Of a stretch of DNA of 64,000 bases, positions 1 to 10,749 are shown one piece after another. Position 1 is the stretch's first letter, and each line of letters starts with the position of its first letter. This DNA comes from Cryptomeria japonica (taxonomy: Eukaryota > Streptophyta > Pinopsida > Cupressales > Cupressaceae). Below the pieces are notes generated by a model. The model had not been told where the DNA came from. It saw only the letters and a list, made by a program, of their open reading frames with translations, and made no database searches. Where the stretch lies: the NCBI RefSeq assembly GCF_030272615.1, contig NC_081407.1:148117744-148181743 (forward strand). Direction: 5' to 3'. Both the position numbers and the translations under genes were made by a program.

Positions 1-395
1 ACATGACACAAAAAACACCATCAATGTGTCGGCACCGCCAAACAATCGGTGGATTGGTAACTCATCACAAAATATCGGTTGGTAACTCATCACAGAGTAT
101 TACCGGTTCATACAAAATACCGGTTGCTGGTTTGACAAAAATGAAGACTGGTAAGAATGTGTTGTGCCACTTTTCTCCCTCGTACCGCTTGGATCTACGA
201 ACTACTTGGGGTCGACATGCCGCTTCAGACTGGGAAACACATTCTAGAAAATCACCACTAGTCTAAAGACTAGTAAACAACATACCGGTTGGAACAAATA
301 CCGGTTGAGCACAAGGTCATACATATAAAGGGGATCTCAATACAAGTGTGTGTTCATCAATGACAATCACAACATAAACAAGAAGAATGACAACA
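1..395 (-). mobile_element. Truncated LTR of the NA-1 family (right end)
   Basis: This stretch matches, with scattered differences, the right-hand third of the NA-1 LTRs (compare 6950-7347 and 13100-13514). Shared blocks include the repeated accggtt motifs, the aatgaagactgg block and the terminal caaca. The LTR edge is at 395. The left part lies outside the window, so I cannot say whether this is a solo LTR or the 5' LTR of an element extending left. Confidence 0.85.
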
Positions 396-542
396 AGTTG
401 TATTTTTTATAATGAACCCTTCTACATTATAATATGAATCCTTGCTGGGGGTCTTTTTCTTATTTTAGAAGAGTGTGTCTTTTATAAATGATCTCTCTTT
501 AGTGTATTTGTCTCCATGCTTGGGGGGAAAGAATAATGTTTC

Positions 543-544
<2 letters not shown>

Positions 545-584
<40 letters not shown>
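545..584. repeat. (CT)20 microsatellite
   Basis: An uninterrupted CT dinucleotide run of about 40 bases in the T-rich non-coding stretch. Confidence 0.97.
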
Positions 585-587
<3 letters not shown>

Positions 588-1103
588 TTTGTTGAGTTGC
601 ATCTTTCATATTTTGTTGTCATTTCTTATGAGTTTGTGTGTATTCCTTGTTTGAAATGGTACATATTTTATGAACAATCTCTCCTTAGTGAAAGGGTGTA
701 ATCCTAAGAATCCACTTTGGAGAAGGTGTGTATTCTACATCCTCTTACCCTTCCAAGATGTCATATTTATTAAGGATCCCCTCTACTCTTGGAGGTAGAT
801 ATATTTATGCAAAGATCTCTTCATCCTTTGTTAATCATGCATCCTTCAAAAGGCTCCCTTTGTATTTGTTGCAAGATATATGTTTTAAAATTATCTCTTC
901 CTTGCTTAAATAAATGAAGCCTACTCATGAGTCTTTCTTTCTAGCATGGAGTGCATGCATTATTCATTAATGGATATCTCCTTGGTGTTAAAGGTGGGTG
1001 TCCTTGTTTTTATCTACCTTAAGACATCAACGTAGGACTATGTTGACATCTTAAATGGGGGGCATATATGCGGCCTCCTAGTTGCATTTTGACTATTGAT
1101 TAA

Positions 1104-1392
1104 CAATATGGGATTATGGCATCCTCATGCTTAATCCTCATTTTATTCATCATTCATGGGATGATTGCATCCTCATGCTTAATCTTCATTTAATTTATCA
1201 ATATGGGATTATTTCATCGTCACGCTTAATCCTCATTTCATTTATATCAATATGGGATTATTGCATCCTCATGTTTAGTCCTTATTTCATTTATCAACAT
1301 GGGATTATTGCATCCTCATGCATAATCCTCATTTCATATATCAATATGGGACTCTTGCATCCTCATGCTTCATCCTCATTTTATGCATCATT
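1104..1392. repeat. 47-bp minisatellite, six copies
   Basis: A unit beginning atgggattattgcatcctc recurs with starts at 1108, 1156, 1203, 1252, 1299 and 1346, so spacing is 47-49 bases. Copies differ by point changes. There are no unique spacers, so this is a plain tandem repeat and not a CRISPR-like array. Confidence 0.9.
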
Positions 1393-2099
1393 TTTCTTAT
1401 ACGGGGCATTCATTCTTGTAACCAGACAAAACAAAGTCTTACATGAGATGCTTCATGCCCTAAACCAAACATCACTTGGGCACACACACAAGGATGAGTA
1501 AAACTAGCCGAATAGGGATAGACTATTCCTACTTTCCTTCCCAACATGGATCCCCTAGATGCAAACATCTAGGGGCAAGGTATCTATGTTCTCTCTCTCA
1601 TTATTCTTCTCATGGATCACTTGGAAAAACACATCTAGTGTGTATTCATGCTCTCTCTTTTCTTCTCATGAACTCATAGCTTTGTTATTGATGGTTCATG
1701 GATGATGCTTTCTTTTCTCTTTTATGTGATCACTTGCATTCATGAGATGGCATTTTTCAAGAATGATATTAGTTGTGGAGATATTTTGATATCGAGGTCT
1801 CCTTAGCTAGCTGACTTGAGATCTCATTTTTAGTCTTTAGCTTTGGTTATGTGTCTTTTTCCTTTGTTTGCCTTTTTTTTTTTTTTTTTGTCTTTTTGTT
1901 TTTGTCTTATTTTTGTGTGCCCTTGCATATGTTTGAGTGAGTTAAGATCCTAATATTGGGTTCTTGGTTCCTCTAAATTAGCAATGTATTATACTCCTTG
2001 AGATTTTGCTCCTCATTCCTTCTCTCCTTCATCTCTCTTTCATCTACTTTACTGTGAGTATTTGTGTAAGCTTATACTCCCACTAAAGTGGGGACTAAA

Positions 2100-2650
2100 T
2101 GTAGCATTCTGAATTGTACTCCCTTGCAATTTGGGCCATGTTTAGGGCTCTCACCCTAGCGCCTACATCTCCATGCTTGATTTGAGACCTATTTATGCCC
2201 CCACCTTGCAACAATGACCATATCATATTATTTTACCTTGTTGGACCCTTAAACCTAGCCCAAATATGGGGTAGGACTAGGGTGTGGCACCTTAATCCAC
2301 ACTGGAACCATGGCGCCATGCCATGGTCCTCCATTTTGATTCTTAATACCTTATCATAATTATTTTTTTAGACTCTTTGTTCCACATACCTTAATTCTAT
2401 GGTTTATTCATCGCCCATGATCCCTAATTCCTCAATCAAAAGGTGTGAAGTATGAGTTATTGTTGACCTCCAAAGATTGATTTTTTTTGTGAATTTTATT
2501 GTTTGACCTCACCTACCTCTTTATATATGCAAGATACCATGCTGATTATTGCAACTCATGTCATAACTTTCTAGATTAGCTTTTATCCTGCTTGGAAATC
2601 AGTATTCATCAAAAGGGCATGGATTTACATGTGAATTGTCATGGTGAAAG
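2100..2650 (+). mobile_element. Start of a Gypsy-like LTR (probable 3' LTR)
   Basis: The LTR begins TGTAGCATTCTGAATTG immediately after a purine tract. Its first 40 bases resemble the start of the complete solo LTR at 20946 (TGTAGCGTCCTAAAATTG, then cttgcaattt in both). A TATA-like tttatatatg lies near 2520. The right edge could not be fixed, so the end coordinate is approximate. Assignment to Gypsy is inferred from the TGTAGC start and the purine tract. Confidence 0.5.
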
Positions 2651-3944
2651 AAAAAACATCTTGAAAATGCCAAATATATCTATTAGAGCTCTGTAGCTAC
2701 TAGATCAAATAAAATAAAACCAATTATTTATTTAAAGTAAAAAAGGCATTTGAGGGGGAAAAGGGGTAAATTTGGGTTATATTGTACATTTAATGTGGTG
2801 ATTATGCTTTTTTAGGCCTAATACTTCCACACTATATGCTAGTTGTCTTTGTAGTGGATTTCATGAGCTCTTCCATGCCTTGATGCACAAGATCTAGAGA
2901 TGTCATAAATTATCTGAAAATGTGGGTAAAATTCTTCCACACCTCCAACAAATACTTTAGATGTATTTTTTGATAGGTTTTTATGTGATTTAAGATGTAA
3001 ATCATTAGAGAACAATTTAACTGTGTATAGAAAAACCATAGGATTTTCATATCATTCATGATTTTATCATCTCAATGCTCATGCATGTAGTCTCTATTCC
3101 TAAAATCATGGATCAAATTTATTGTTCTTTTAAATAATTGGTCACCAAGCCAATTTTTTTAGATTTTTTGCACCCCAAATATAATCTGGAATATCAATAG
3201 TTCTATATCTAGGTTGCAATGAAATGAAAGTATTTTTATAGTATAGAAAGGGTTTTTTAGTATACATGTTTTGTAATGGATGTCACCATGGTGACTCATA
3301 AAAACTTAGGGAATTATATAGTCATGTCTATATTTTTCATTTCACCACATTTGTTTATGTCATTGTTATAGATTTTTTATATGTATGTAATAGCATCTAG
3401 TGCAATACAAATGCTTTATAATAATCATTGATGGATTAGATTAAGTATATCCATTGTATTTAATGTAACAAATGGATTAGTATCCCTAAACATAACAAAT
3501 ACATGATATCAAGACAAGACTAAATTATCACTAGCGGATCATGTTGTTGCTCACTTTGCTACACTAAATATATGAAACTATGAATTTTTCCTTGAAGATC
3601 TTTTTACTTCAGAGTTTGGAATATGCCATTTTACTAACTCAAATTAGCTCTAATGTTATGAATTTTGAAAATATAACATTGCAACACTTTTAATATAAGA
3701 ATTTAAAATGTATATCTTTTAATTGAAAAATAAATGTTTCAATTTTATGTGATCAAAAGTTTTAAAACTTGCAGTTTGAGACCTATAAAATGCACATACG
3801 TGCCAAACTCTCGACTGTGCAAATCAAAATTGCACAGTTGCTCCAGGCCTGTCAAAAAATACTAAATCAAACTTCAATAATTCAGACTTCAATTGCCTAG
3901 CTTCATTCCAATAAACTTCAGTTTCTAACTGAGTAGAAACGTCA
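2651..3944. other. AT-rich stretch with no recognisable feature
   Basis: I see no domain-bearing reading frame, LTR edge or tandem repeat. The short minus-strand frame at 2839-3039 has no supporting motif. The stretch may include the unseen 3' part of TORK-X, whose captured sequence ends near 3945. Confidence 0.5.
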
Positions 3945-4140
3945 ACATTGTTTAATTGTGGTACCAAGATAGGCCTTAAAAATCTCCCTCATTTTGATTA
4001 GTACCAAGAAGACTATTTTCTCTGCTGCAAACTGTTTCTCATAATCTTTGTATATGACAATAATCATAGGCTTATCACTTGGCCCCGTAAGTACCTTGAA
4101 TAGCTTGATATCACTCTGAACCAATGCATTATACTCTGGC
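3945..4140 (-). pseudogene. Hsp70 fragment (nucleotide-binding domain piece)
   Basis: Read on the minus strand, about 58 residues match the part of the cytosolic Hsp70 ATPase domain that runs from VQSDIKL through SDKPMI, EKQFAAE, LIKMREI and AYLGTTIK. In an intact Hsp70 of roughly 650 residues this corresponds to about residues 75-140. The similarity stops abruptly on both sides. There is no neighbouring Hsp70 sequence, and the piece is out of frame with the captured frame just upstream (4150-4598). It lies downstream of TORK-X gag and protease on the same strand. The simplest reading is a gene fragment captured by that retroelement, though an independent processed-pseudogene remnant is possible. 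Confidence 0.8.
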
Positions 4141-4149
4141 TCTCAATTT

Positions 4150-4598
4150 TCAAAGCCACCAAATCTGCTGTCCTTTAAACCCGTCAAAACCTCTATAGTA
4201 ACGACAGCTCATCAAGAGCAGTACCTTCCCCAGCACAAACGACAAGTAAAGGAACAAATACGCTATGAAATAGGCGATGCTGAATTCCATCGCAACCTTT
4301 CCTAGCATTGTATTAATGGCAGCCAGAGTGGTACAAATTCGCACAGTTGTAGCAAGAGTGTGATTATCCAAAACCAAACCTTGGCGTAGCATTTTGCAAA
4401 ATGAATCCACAACCTTCCTACCAAAGTCTTCATCTTCAAGATTCAATAAACCAACCACTTCCCCCAACAGATTTACTACCTCAGCAGGTAGTAAGTATTT
4501 ACTAAGTATTTACTACCTCAGCAGGTAATAAGTTCATTGTAATGTTCAGGTCACTGACTGACAGCACAACAGGTACGTTCTCCTCATCTTGAACTACA
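4150..4598 (-). pseudogene. Captured reading frame, downstream half (split by SIRE-A)
   Basis: This continues the frame at 46605-46984. With SIRE-A and one TATTT copy removed, codons read straight across the junction (NSEAKY then VVQDEEN). After about 30 codons a 37-bp tandem duplication (atttactacc repeats at 4471 and 4508) shifts the frame. Beyond it the frame stays open through LEDEDFGRKV and RICTTLAAINTML to a hydrophobic stretch and a stop at 4150. I do not recognise the protein. A faint likeness to one PPR-type repeat around DNHTLATTVR is not enough to name it. It precedes the Hsp70 fragment, in another frame. Confidence 0.5.
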
Positions 4599-6195
4599 TA
4601 TTTTGTTAATCCTATGAGGATCCGGTTAGTACTGAGAGGGGGTGAATCAGTACTAAGACCAATTCAAACTTTAACTCAAAATCAAATTTATCTCAGATCT
4701 GAAATCATTTAACAAATATCTCAACTTCTGTAATCAGATCTAATACCTTCTTTATCAAATTTGCTTAACATGGTAATCAAATCATTTACCAATACTTTCA
4801 CCACCAAAGCAATCATATAAACTTGATCATTTACCAACTCATTAACCTTATCAATCAAATCAAAAACTTTGTCAAACAACTTTCTATCAGTACCGGTAAC
4901 CTCTGATAAACTTCTGATAAAACATCATAACCGGTGTCTTAGAAACAATGCATGAAATGAAATATAAACAAGAACATCACATGAAAAACATTCCACACAT
5001 GAACACCATAAGTTTTTGACGTGGAAACCAAAATAGGGAAAAACCACGGTGGGAGTTGGTACCCACAAGTATTTGTACTCTTTCAAAGTACGCCCTATTA
5101 GGAGCTTACAATATGCCAGTTGGGAGCAAACCCTGTTAGGAGTCACCCATTTATGGGATTTGCCTTGCAGCCCGGTTAGGAGCTTGATGATTTGTTAGGA
5201 TCAACCTTGTGAGAGGATTTAACACTCTTTTGAGAGCTGCCCTATTAGGGGACTTAAATGTTTAAGACCTGTTAGGACCTACCTGGTTAAGGGATTTAAC
5301 CTGTTGCAACAGTTAGGGAACAACAGTGAAAGAATGATATGTTACTTGCACTTCTCTGCTTGCTTGATCAGATCCAGTTATACATAACACTCTGCAACTC
5401 TCAAGCAGATCTCACACTTCACTTGGACAGCAGAACACATTCTCTAAGACCACCAAGACACTAAACTCAACTGTGTCATCCTAAATAGCCATCTTAACTA
5501 GGTCAGCCACAAAACCCTAATTACATCATGAATTTACAATTTAAATCATAAGGGATCATCATAGATCGTTATACAGATTATTACAACAAATTAAAATGCA
5601 ATATCAATCGTTGGTTTATCATAACCCATCATGGAAATCCGATCTGTATCCTCAAAACACTCTACTAAGCGTTTTGTTCATTCCCAAGAAAATCTTCCTT
5701 GAATCATGCCAAAACAACAATTAAATCTTCCTTGAATCATGCCAAAAAAACAATTAAATCTTTCACGTGGGTTGTGTTGTGTTACCAACTTCTTGTAGTC
5801 AAGCTGTCGATCACCATCATAATAGAAATCATTACCACTTTGATAATTTCTTCACCGATCCTTAAACCCTACTAAAACCTTAGAAAAACTTCATCAAAAA
5901 TTTGAAACACGCCTTCTGATAATCTCCACAAGTTCCGATTTCGGTCAAATACACCTTACCATGATACAAGTTCACCATCCAAACCACAAATTACCAGTCA
6001 TCGTCGATCAACCAATCCAATCAAAACAACTCTGCTTTACTAGTTAAAGTCCTATTTCACAGACTTTAGTTCACTGTCGGTAAACCCTGTCTTCCGGTAA
6101 ACCAAATCACTTAGATGACAAAACAAGACATCAAGAACATTAGGAACATCAGTTGACATCAGTTGCCATCAATGATAACACAAATAATTGATCAT

Positions 6196-7347
6196 TGATG
6201 AATACTAAGAGGGGGGGATGAATTAGTATGCCAAAAATCTTTGTCTTTAAACACTTTCCAAGACTAACAGTAAACCGGTAAAACAGTTTAGCAGACAAAC
6301 CGGTTAACACACATGCAAACCAAATAGCTAATAATGCATTCACCCATAGAAGCACAAACACCATAACACAAGAGATTTTGATGTGGAAACCCAAATGGGA
6401 AAAACCATGGTGAGATGGAACTCACAAGTAACTATCTGCAGAATAGGAACCAGACCGGTTAAGGTCTTACAATGTTCTTTACCAGAACAGATCCTATTAG
6501 GAATCTCAATCTCTGTTAGGAGATAAGTCCGATTAAAGACTACTTTGCTAGAGGATTTTAGATCCACAGATGTGAACCACCTTGTGAGAGGATTTACAAA
6601 AGGCTTTTGGGCCTACCCGGTTAAGGGCTACAGACTTGTCAAAAATGTGAGTAATCAACAAGTGATTGATCTAGCTAATAGCACAGACTACTTGGTTAGA
6701 TCCTTAATAGCTCGTTCCTAATGTATTCCAGCATTACTTTAGTCTTCTACACATTCATACTCTCTCTTACTCCTCAACCACCTTAAACCCTAGCCACAAT
6801 ATCAACTATCGCAACAATAGCATTAACAACAACCTAAAACCCTAGACATGATGTCCTTATAAAGGAATCTGATTCATGTCGGTCGAATAGGATTACATTA
6901 CAATTTCCTAGGTTCAATGCATCTAGATATATCTGGTAACACGACACAAAAATCACCACTAAAGTATCGGCACCATCAAACAATCGGTGGATGGTAACTC
7001 ATCACAAAATGCTGGTTGGTAACTCATCACAGAGTATTACCGGTTCATACAAAATACCGGTTCAAGCAAAATGCCGGTTGCTGGTTTGACAAAATGAAGA
7101 CTGGCAAATATGTGTTCTGCTGCTTTGAGCCTTCGAACCACTGGACATCTTTGAACCACTTGGGGTCTACATACCGCTTCAGATCAGTAATCACTTTCTA
7201 CAAAACACCAATAGTCTAAGGACTATAATGCATCATACCAGTTGGAACAATTGCCAGTTGAGCATAACTCATACATACAAAAATGATCTCAATGCAAGTG
7301 TGTGTCCATAAATTACAATCACAACATAATCATCAAAAATGCCAACA
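6196..7347 (-). repeat. NA-1 3' LTR
   Basis: A 1152-bp repeat starting TGATGAATAC and ending GCCAACA, directly followed by the polypurine tract. It matches the 5' LTR at 12349. A hairpin GTGAG/CTCAC is at 6410-6425, and three accggt-type motifs lie near 7035-7080. Confidence 0.95.
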
Positions 7348-7570
7348 ATCTCCCCCTTTGGCATTGATGGCAACAGTTAGGAAATTTTGATATCTAAGTG
7401 TTTTAACAAAAATATGCCAGAATCAAAATTACTCCCCCTAGGCATATACACTATCCCTTTTGCAGAAAATACAATGCATACTACTTCTTAACAAAAATAA
7501 CATGAAAGTATACATCACAACATTCAAAATTTATACTTCTCCCCCTTTGCCAACAATGACAAAAATAATA
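7348..7570 (-). promoter_or_regulatory. NA-1 multiple polypurine tracts
   Basis: On the minus strand, AAAGGGGGAG-type tracts occur at 7348-7362 (adjacent to the LTR, the likely plus-strand primer), near 7431-7440 and near 7540-7550. Repeated polypurine tracts upstream of the 3' LTR are a known hallmark of Sireviruses. Confidence 0.8.
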
Positions 7571-7857
7571 TTATAGAATAACCCATGTGTCATTAAAATA
7601 ATAAGTGTTTATGACAGTAAAGAATAAAACTTGTCAAAAACAGATTTAAAGTCCTACAAGAATTATTTCATAGATAAAGACCAGGACTCTAGTAGGGAGG
7701 TTGCCACTTCTTTCTCTGTCTGCATCTAGGAGACCTATTCTTCCATGGCATCTAGTGTGTTCATCTCCTGTGTTGCCGTTAAGGCATCCAGATTAAGATA
7801 GCACTTCTGAAGAGTTTGCAGATGTGGGAGTAAAACCAGTTGTAGCTCCTACAAATC

Positions 7858-8394
7858 TCATGACCGGGTGCTGATCTCATACTCTAGTTTAGCAAAATGT
7901 TTATGAAACCGGTGAACGGTTTGCCCATAAGTTATAAAAGAGTCATACGACAGCTTGAAGGTGCTCATATATACTTGCAAATCAGATTGAAGCTTTTGCT
8001 TATGTGCAAGCACATCGTCACAGAACAAATGGGGTTGACAAATCTTGCTGAGTAGAAGATTCTCCTCATCCAGAGAATTCCTTATATCCTTCTGTACTTT
8101 TTGCAATTCAGACCGGAGCTCATTAAGCTTTTTCATCAGAGCAATGTTGAGAGCCTTTTGATGCTCTTTCTTTGCATTTGCCTTTGCTACCTCCCCTAAA
8201 CTTTGCACTTGATCATCCACTACTGTGCATAGGAGCTTCAGTTGTGCTAATGATGAGTCGGTACTGAGGAGGTTTGTACTGGGTAACAAATCGGTAAGAG
8301 TGTCCACTGCAGCTTGGATCACATCTTCCTCCTTCTTCCTCCTTAACACCTCAAGGCGTTCTTGAGAAACCTTGATGCTCTGTAGCAGCTCCAT
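7858..8394 (-). CDS. NA-1 ORF5: coiled-coil protein of unknown function
   Basis: A 178-residue frame, almost entirely helical and charged, with heptad-like stretches such as LNELRSELQKVQKDIRN around residues 90-105. It contains no enzyme motif. Part of it (SKICQPHLF and the following helix) aligns with NA-2 26420-26734 (RKTCKSHHF). It lies just upstream of the polypurine tracts, where other Sireviruses carry their last gene. It may have been continuous with the Lys/Glu-rich segment upstream (8450-9044); both are now separated by stops. The function is unknown. A structural, Gag-like or envelope-position role is only inferred from position. Confidence 0.6.
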   Translation of the reverse strand: MELLQSIKVSQERLEVLRRKKEEDVIQAAVDTLTDLLPSTNLLSTDSSLAQLKLLCTVVDDQVQSLGEVAKANAKKEHQKALNIALMKKLNELRSELQKVQKDIRNSLDEENLLLSKICQPHLFCDDVLAHKQKLQSDLQVYMSTFKLSYDSFITYGQTVHRFHKHFAKLEYEISTRS

Positions 8395-8449
8395 CTTGCT
8401 TGCGGACTAGAGATCAATAGGACTAGTAAGGTCAACCAGTTTGGCTTGA

Positions 8450-9044
8450 CTGTCGGCTGCCTTAGGTGTCTCCATCTGCGTGCTCTTTGCCGCTTTAGCT
8501 TCCTTGTTCTCCTCTACCTTCTTCTTCTCTGCTTCTTTTCTCTTTTCCTGTTTCTTTCCTCCTCTGCTTTCTTCTTTTCTGCTTCCTTCCTTTTCTCCTC
8601 TGCCTTATCTTTCTCTTCCTTCTTCTCCTCTTCATTCTTCTTCTTCTTCTCCTCTTCATTCTTCTTCTTCTTCTCCTCCACTTGCTTCTTTCCTTCCTCC
8701 TTTTTTTCCTCTGTTTCCTTTTGCTTTATTTCCTGTTCAACCTATCCTGTTGCTTCCGATGGTGTACCCTGAGCAATGTCTTCTCCATCCAGAGCATCGA
8801 CACCAGTAGTGTCGATCGGTTCAATAACCCGATTTCCTTCATCATCAAGCACTTCATCTGGTTTAGTGATTGTCAGTTCTTGCTCAACCTTTCTATTGGC
8901 TTCAGCCACTTGGTGCATCTTCAGAGCATCTAGAGAAAGGGTGTGTGTGTTCTTGAGCACTTCTTTACCCTTCCCTTCCAGTAACAGGAGTCTTCTTCTT
9001 CTCATGAAGAAGAGGCCTTTGTATTTGTTCATTACTTCAAACAA
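8450..9044 (-). pseudogene. NA-1 ORF4: acidic domain and Lys/Glu-rich helix, broken
   Basis: From 9044 to 8742 an open frame holds an acidic segment (KPDEVLDDEGNRVIEPIDT). A stop at 8742 follows, after which the same frame runs on as a long Lys/Glu-rich stretch built on KKKNEEE and similar blocks to about 8450. The encoding DNA is almost pure purine on the minus strand, which creates large Ser/Phe-rich frames on the plus strand that are not genes. The segment lies between the basic protein (9214-10029) and the coiled-coil protein (7858-8394). It was probably the charged middle of one longer protein. NA-2 has a shorter counterpart. Confidence 0.5.
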
Positions 9045-9213
9045 TTCTAAGTTTGATACGTCAGGAAAATGTTTAGCAAAAACTTTCTTTTATTTCCTGT
9101 TTCTGCTCTATGGCAATGCACCATTTATTATCTAAGGACTTATACAAAGAATCCGGTGTTTCAACTCTAATTTCTGAAGGTGACTGGTCATTAATACATA
9201 AATACTGAATAAT

Positions 9214-10029
9214 TTATTTTTCTTCCGCTTCCTTTTCATCATCATTAAAGTCATCAAAACAATCAATCAAATCATTCAACACTTTTCTCCTAATATTTTT
9301 GATAGTTCTATGACAATGTGTCAAAGGTTTATAGGAGGAGATGTCAATATTTACCGGTGCTGATGATGCCGATTCATTCTTTGTCTTTTTCTTTGCTTGA
9401 TGTGTCTTCTTGGGTTTTTCCTCAGACACAATTTCTTCTAAGTCTGGAGAGGCATTCCTTGTCTTCCTCTTTCTCTCGAAGACTTTAGTAGGTGCCGCTT
9501 CCAGTTTCTTTTTAGCCGGTGACCGCTTGGTCACTTTAGGACTGGCTACAGTAGCCGGTGCCGATGGTGAGGGCACTACTTTTGCCTTCTTTACTAAAGG
9601 TTCTTTTCCTTTCTTTGCTGAGGGTTCCTCAACCAGTGTTACCCTTTCTAGGTATTTGTCGGTTCTCCTTGCCTTTGGATCAAGTGGTGAGGCAATAAGG
9701 GTAGAGGCATACCCTTCCAGCATATCATTCATTACCTCATAGCCCATAGGCTCCACTTCCTCCTGTCTGGGCTCAATAACCTCCATTATGCATTGATCCA
9801 CTTTAATGGTGAAACAAATATCATCTTCATATTTCTTGACAATATCACCTAATATTCTTATCCTTTGACTCATTTTGCGTCTAAACTCATCAAAGTACTT
9901 GTTCAGAACTTCAGGGTAACCGGTTCCAATTGCTTGAATGCTTTCCTTGATTTGTTTGGTTACCGGTTGGTCAGCAGACCACTGGACATCACCTACTTCT
10001 GGAAAGTAGCCTTGGAAGTAAAAGAACAA
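9214..10029 (-). CDS. NA-1 ORF3: C-terminal part of the conserved unknown protein, basic tail
   Basis: A 271-residue frame. Residues 1-110 are conserved in NA-2 (27467-27958): in both the order is YF, a KQIK-containing helix, a FxxxMxQRxRI block, KYxxxICFxIK, a MEV motif and a LExYAxxL helix. Residues 130-240 are rich in Lys, Pro and Ala with likely nuclear-localisation runs (SPAKKK, ERKRKTR), followed by an acidic end. Homology to NA-2 continues upstream across the 73-base gap from 10102, so ORF2 and ORF3 were probably one gene, now split in this copy. No known family is recognised. A nucleic-acid-binding role is inferred from the basic tail only. Confidence 0.65.
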   Translation of the reverse strand: MFFYFQGYFPEVGDVQWSADQPVTKQIKESIQAIGTGYPEVLNKYFDEFRRKMSQRIRILGDIVKKYEDDICFTIKVDQCIMEVIEPRQEEVEPMGYEVMNDMLEGYASTLIASPLDPKARRTDKYLERVTLVEEPSAKKGKEPLVKKAKVVPSPSAPATVASPKVTKRSPAKKKLEAAPTKVFERKRKTRNASPDLEEIVSEEKPKKTHQAKKKTKNESASSAPVNIDISSYKPLTHCHRTIKNIRRKVLNDLIDCFDDFNDDEKEAEEK

Positions 10030-10101
10030 CCCAACCAGTAGTTGTCCAAACTTGAACCTTCATGCATTATCTTGTTTGATTGATTTAAGATTCAAAAGGA
10101 G

Positions 10102-10749
10102 TTACCTTTGCATACCGGTGCACAGGTCAAATGATGCATCCTCCTTGATCATCCAGTAAGCGGCATTTACTACTGCAGCAGATATAGAGTTAAGCCTGTT
10201 GGCTAAGAACGTCCGGTATCCAATCACCATACATGCATATTTCACAAGGTCATCCTTGATGGAATTAATAGTCATCCCTTGTGAGTCGCTCATTGAACCA
10301 GTGAGCTTTGACATTTTCATCTTACTTACCGTCCTTAGGGCTGGCACTTCCCCTGTATTGCAGAAACCGATGACAGCATGTATTGCTTGCCAAGTAATAT
10401 CATGCGTTCTTTCTAGGTACATCTTGTGACCATGAACTCTGCTCAGAATGATCCTAATGTGATCATCTGTAAAATCCTCCAGGAAATAAACAACATTGTG
10501 GAGCTTCTTCTTTTCCAAAATACTATATTCCGGTTTGATTTGCTTATCTTTTCCACAAAATAAACCTAGCTGCAAGTGAATTGCTAGAGACCCTAGGTCT
10601 TCTATTTTATAGTCTATGTAATCTGAGATTCCCTCTTCTACTATCACACCAGCTGGAACTTGTGATAGGGCATTATATCTAGACTTGCGTTGAATAAAGC
10701 TTGCAGAATCTACAGATGTACTAGAGCTAGTATGGGATGCAGAAGCCAT
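10102..10749 (-). CDS. NA-1 ORF2: N-terminal part of the conserved unknown protein
   Basis: A 215-residue frame starting MASASHTSS. It aligns over most of its length with NA-2 (27968-28641, start MDSSSS). Conserved blocks are IKDLG/IEDLG, RVHG, an IxAxxG segment, then KYACMVIGYRTFLANRLN (NA-2: KYASMVIGYKVAHTNRLN) and a helix ending AYxMI. Conservation between two elements with unrelated LTR ends shows the gene was maintained by selection in the past. It carries no pol, gag knuckle or transposase motif, and I do not recognise the family. It is preceded by about 520 non-coding bases, so expression may need splicing or a second promoter. Confidence 0.7.
   Translation of the reverse strand: MASASHTSSSTSVDSASFIQRKSRYNALSQVPAGVIVEEGISDYIDYKIEDLGSLAIHLQLGLFCGKDKQIKPEYSILEKKKLHNVVYFLEDFTDDHIRIILSRVHGHKMYLERTHDITWQAIHAVIGFCNTGEVPALRTVSKMKMSKLTGSMSDSQGMTINSIKDDLVKYACMVIGYRTFLANRLNSISAAVVNAAYWMIKEDASFDLCTGMQR

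Larger units (their letters stand above)
396..2099 (+). other. Non-coding stretch, probably 3' interior of a Gypsy-like element
   Basis: There is no convincing coding sequence here. The stretch is T-rich and ends in a purine-rich tract (aaagtggggactaaa, 2084-2098) directly before a TGTAGC LTR start at 2100, which looks like the polypurine tract of a plus-strand LTR element. It contains a CT microsatellite and a 47-bp minisatellite, listed separately. The short reading frames at 728, 1127 and 1476 follow repeats and have no recognisable domain. Confidence 0.4.

Noticed and set aside
1104-1392. Possible CRISPR-like array
   Set aside because: Units are contiguous with no unique spacers and the context is plant retroelement DNA.
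2839-3039. 66-residue minus-strand frame
   Set aside because: It has no motif, homologous partner in the window or supporting context.
4150-4467. PPR protein fragment
   Set aside because: One helix pair resembles a PPR unit (DNHTLATTVRICTTLAAIN), but no second repeat with 35-residue spacing is present.
8446-8933. Long Ser/Phe-rich plus-strand frames
   Set aside because: They are the antisense of the Lys/Glu-rich purine-biased segment of NA-1 ORF4 and have no domain of their own.
9410-9742. 110-residue plus-strand frame
   Set aside because: It is antisense to the conserved NA-1 ORF3, which has homology support from NA-2.
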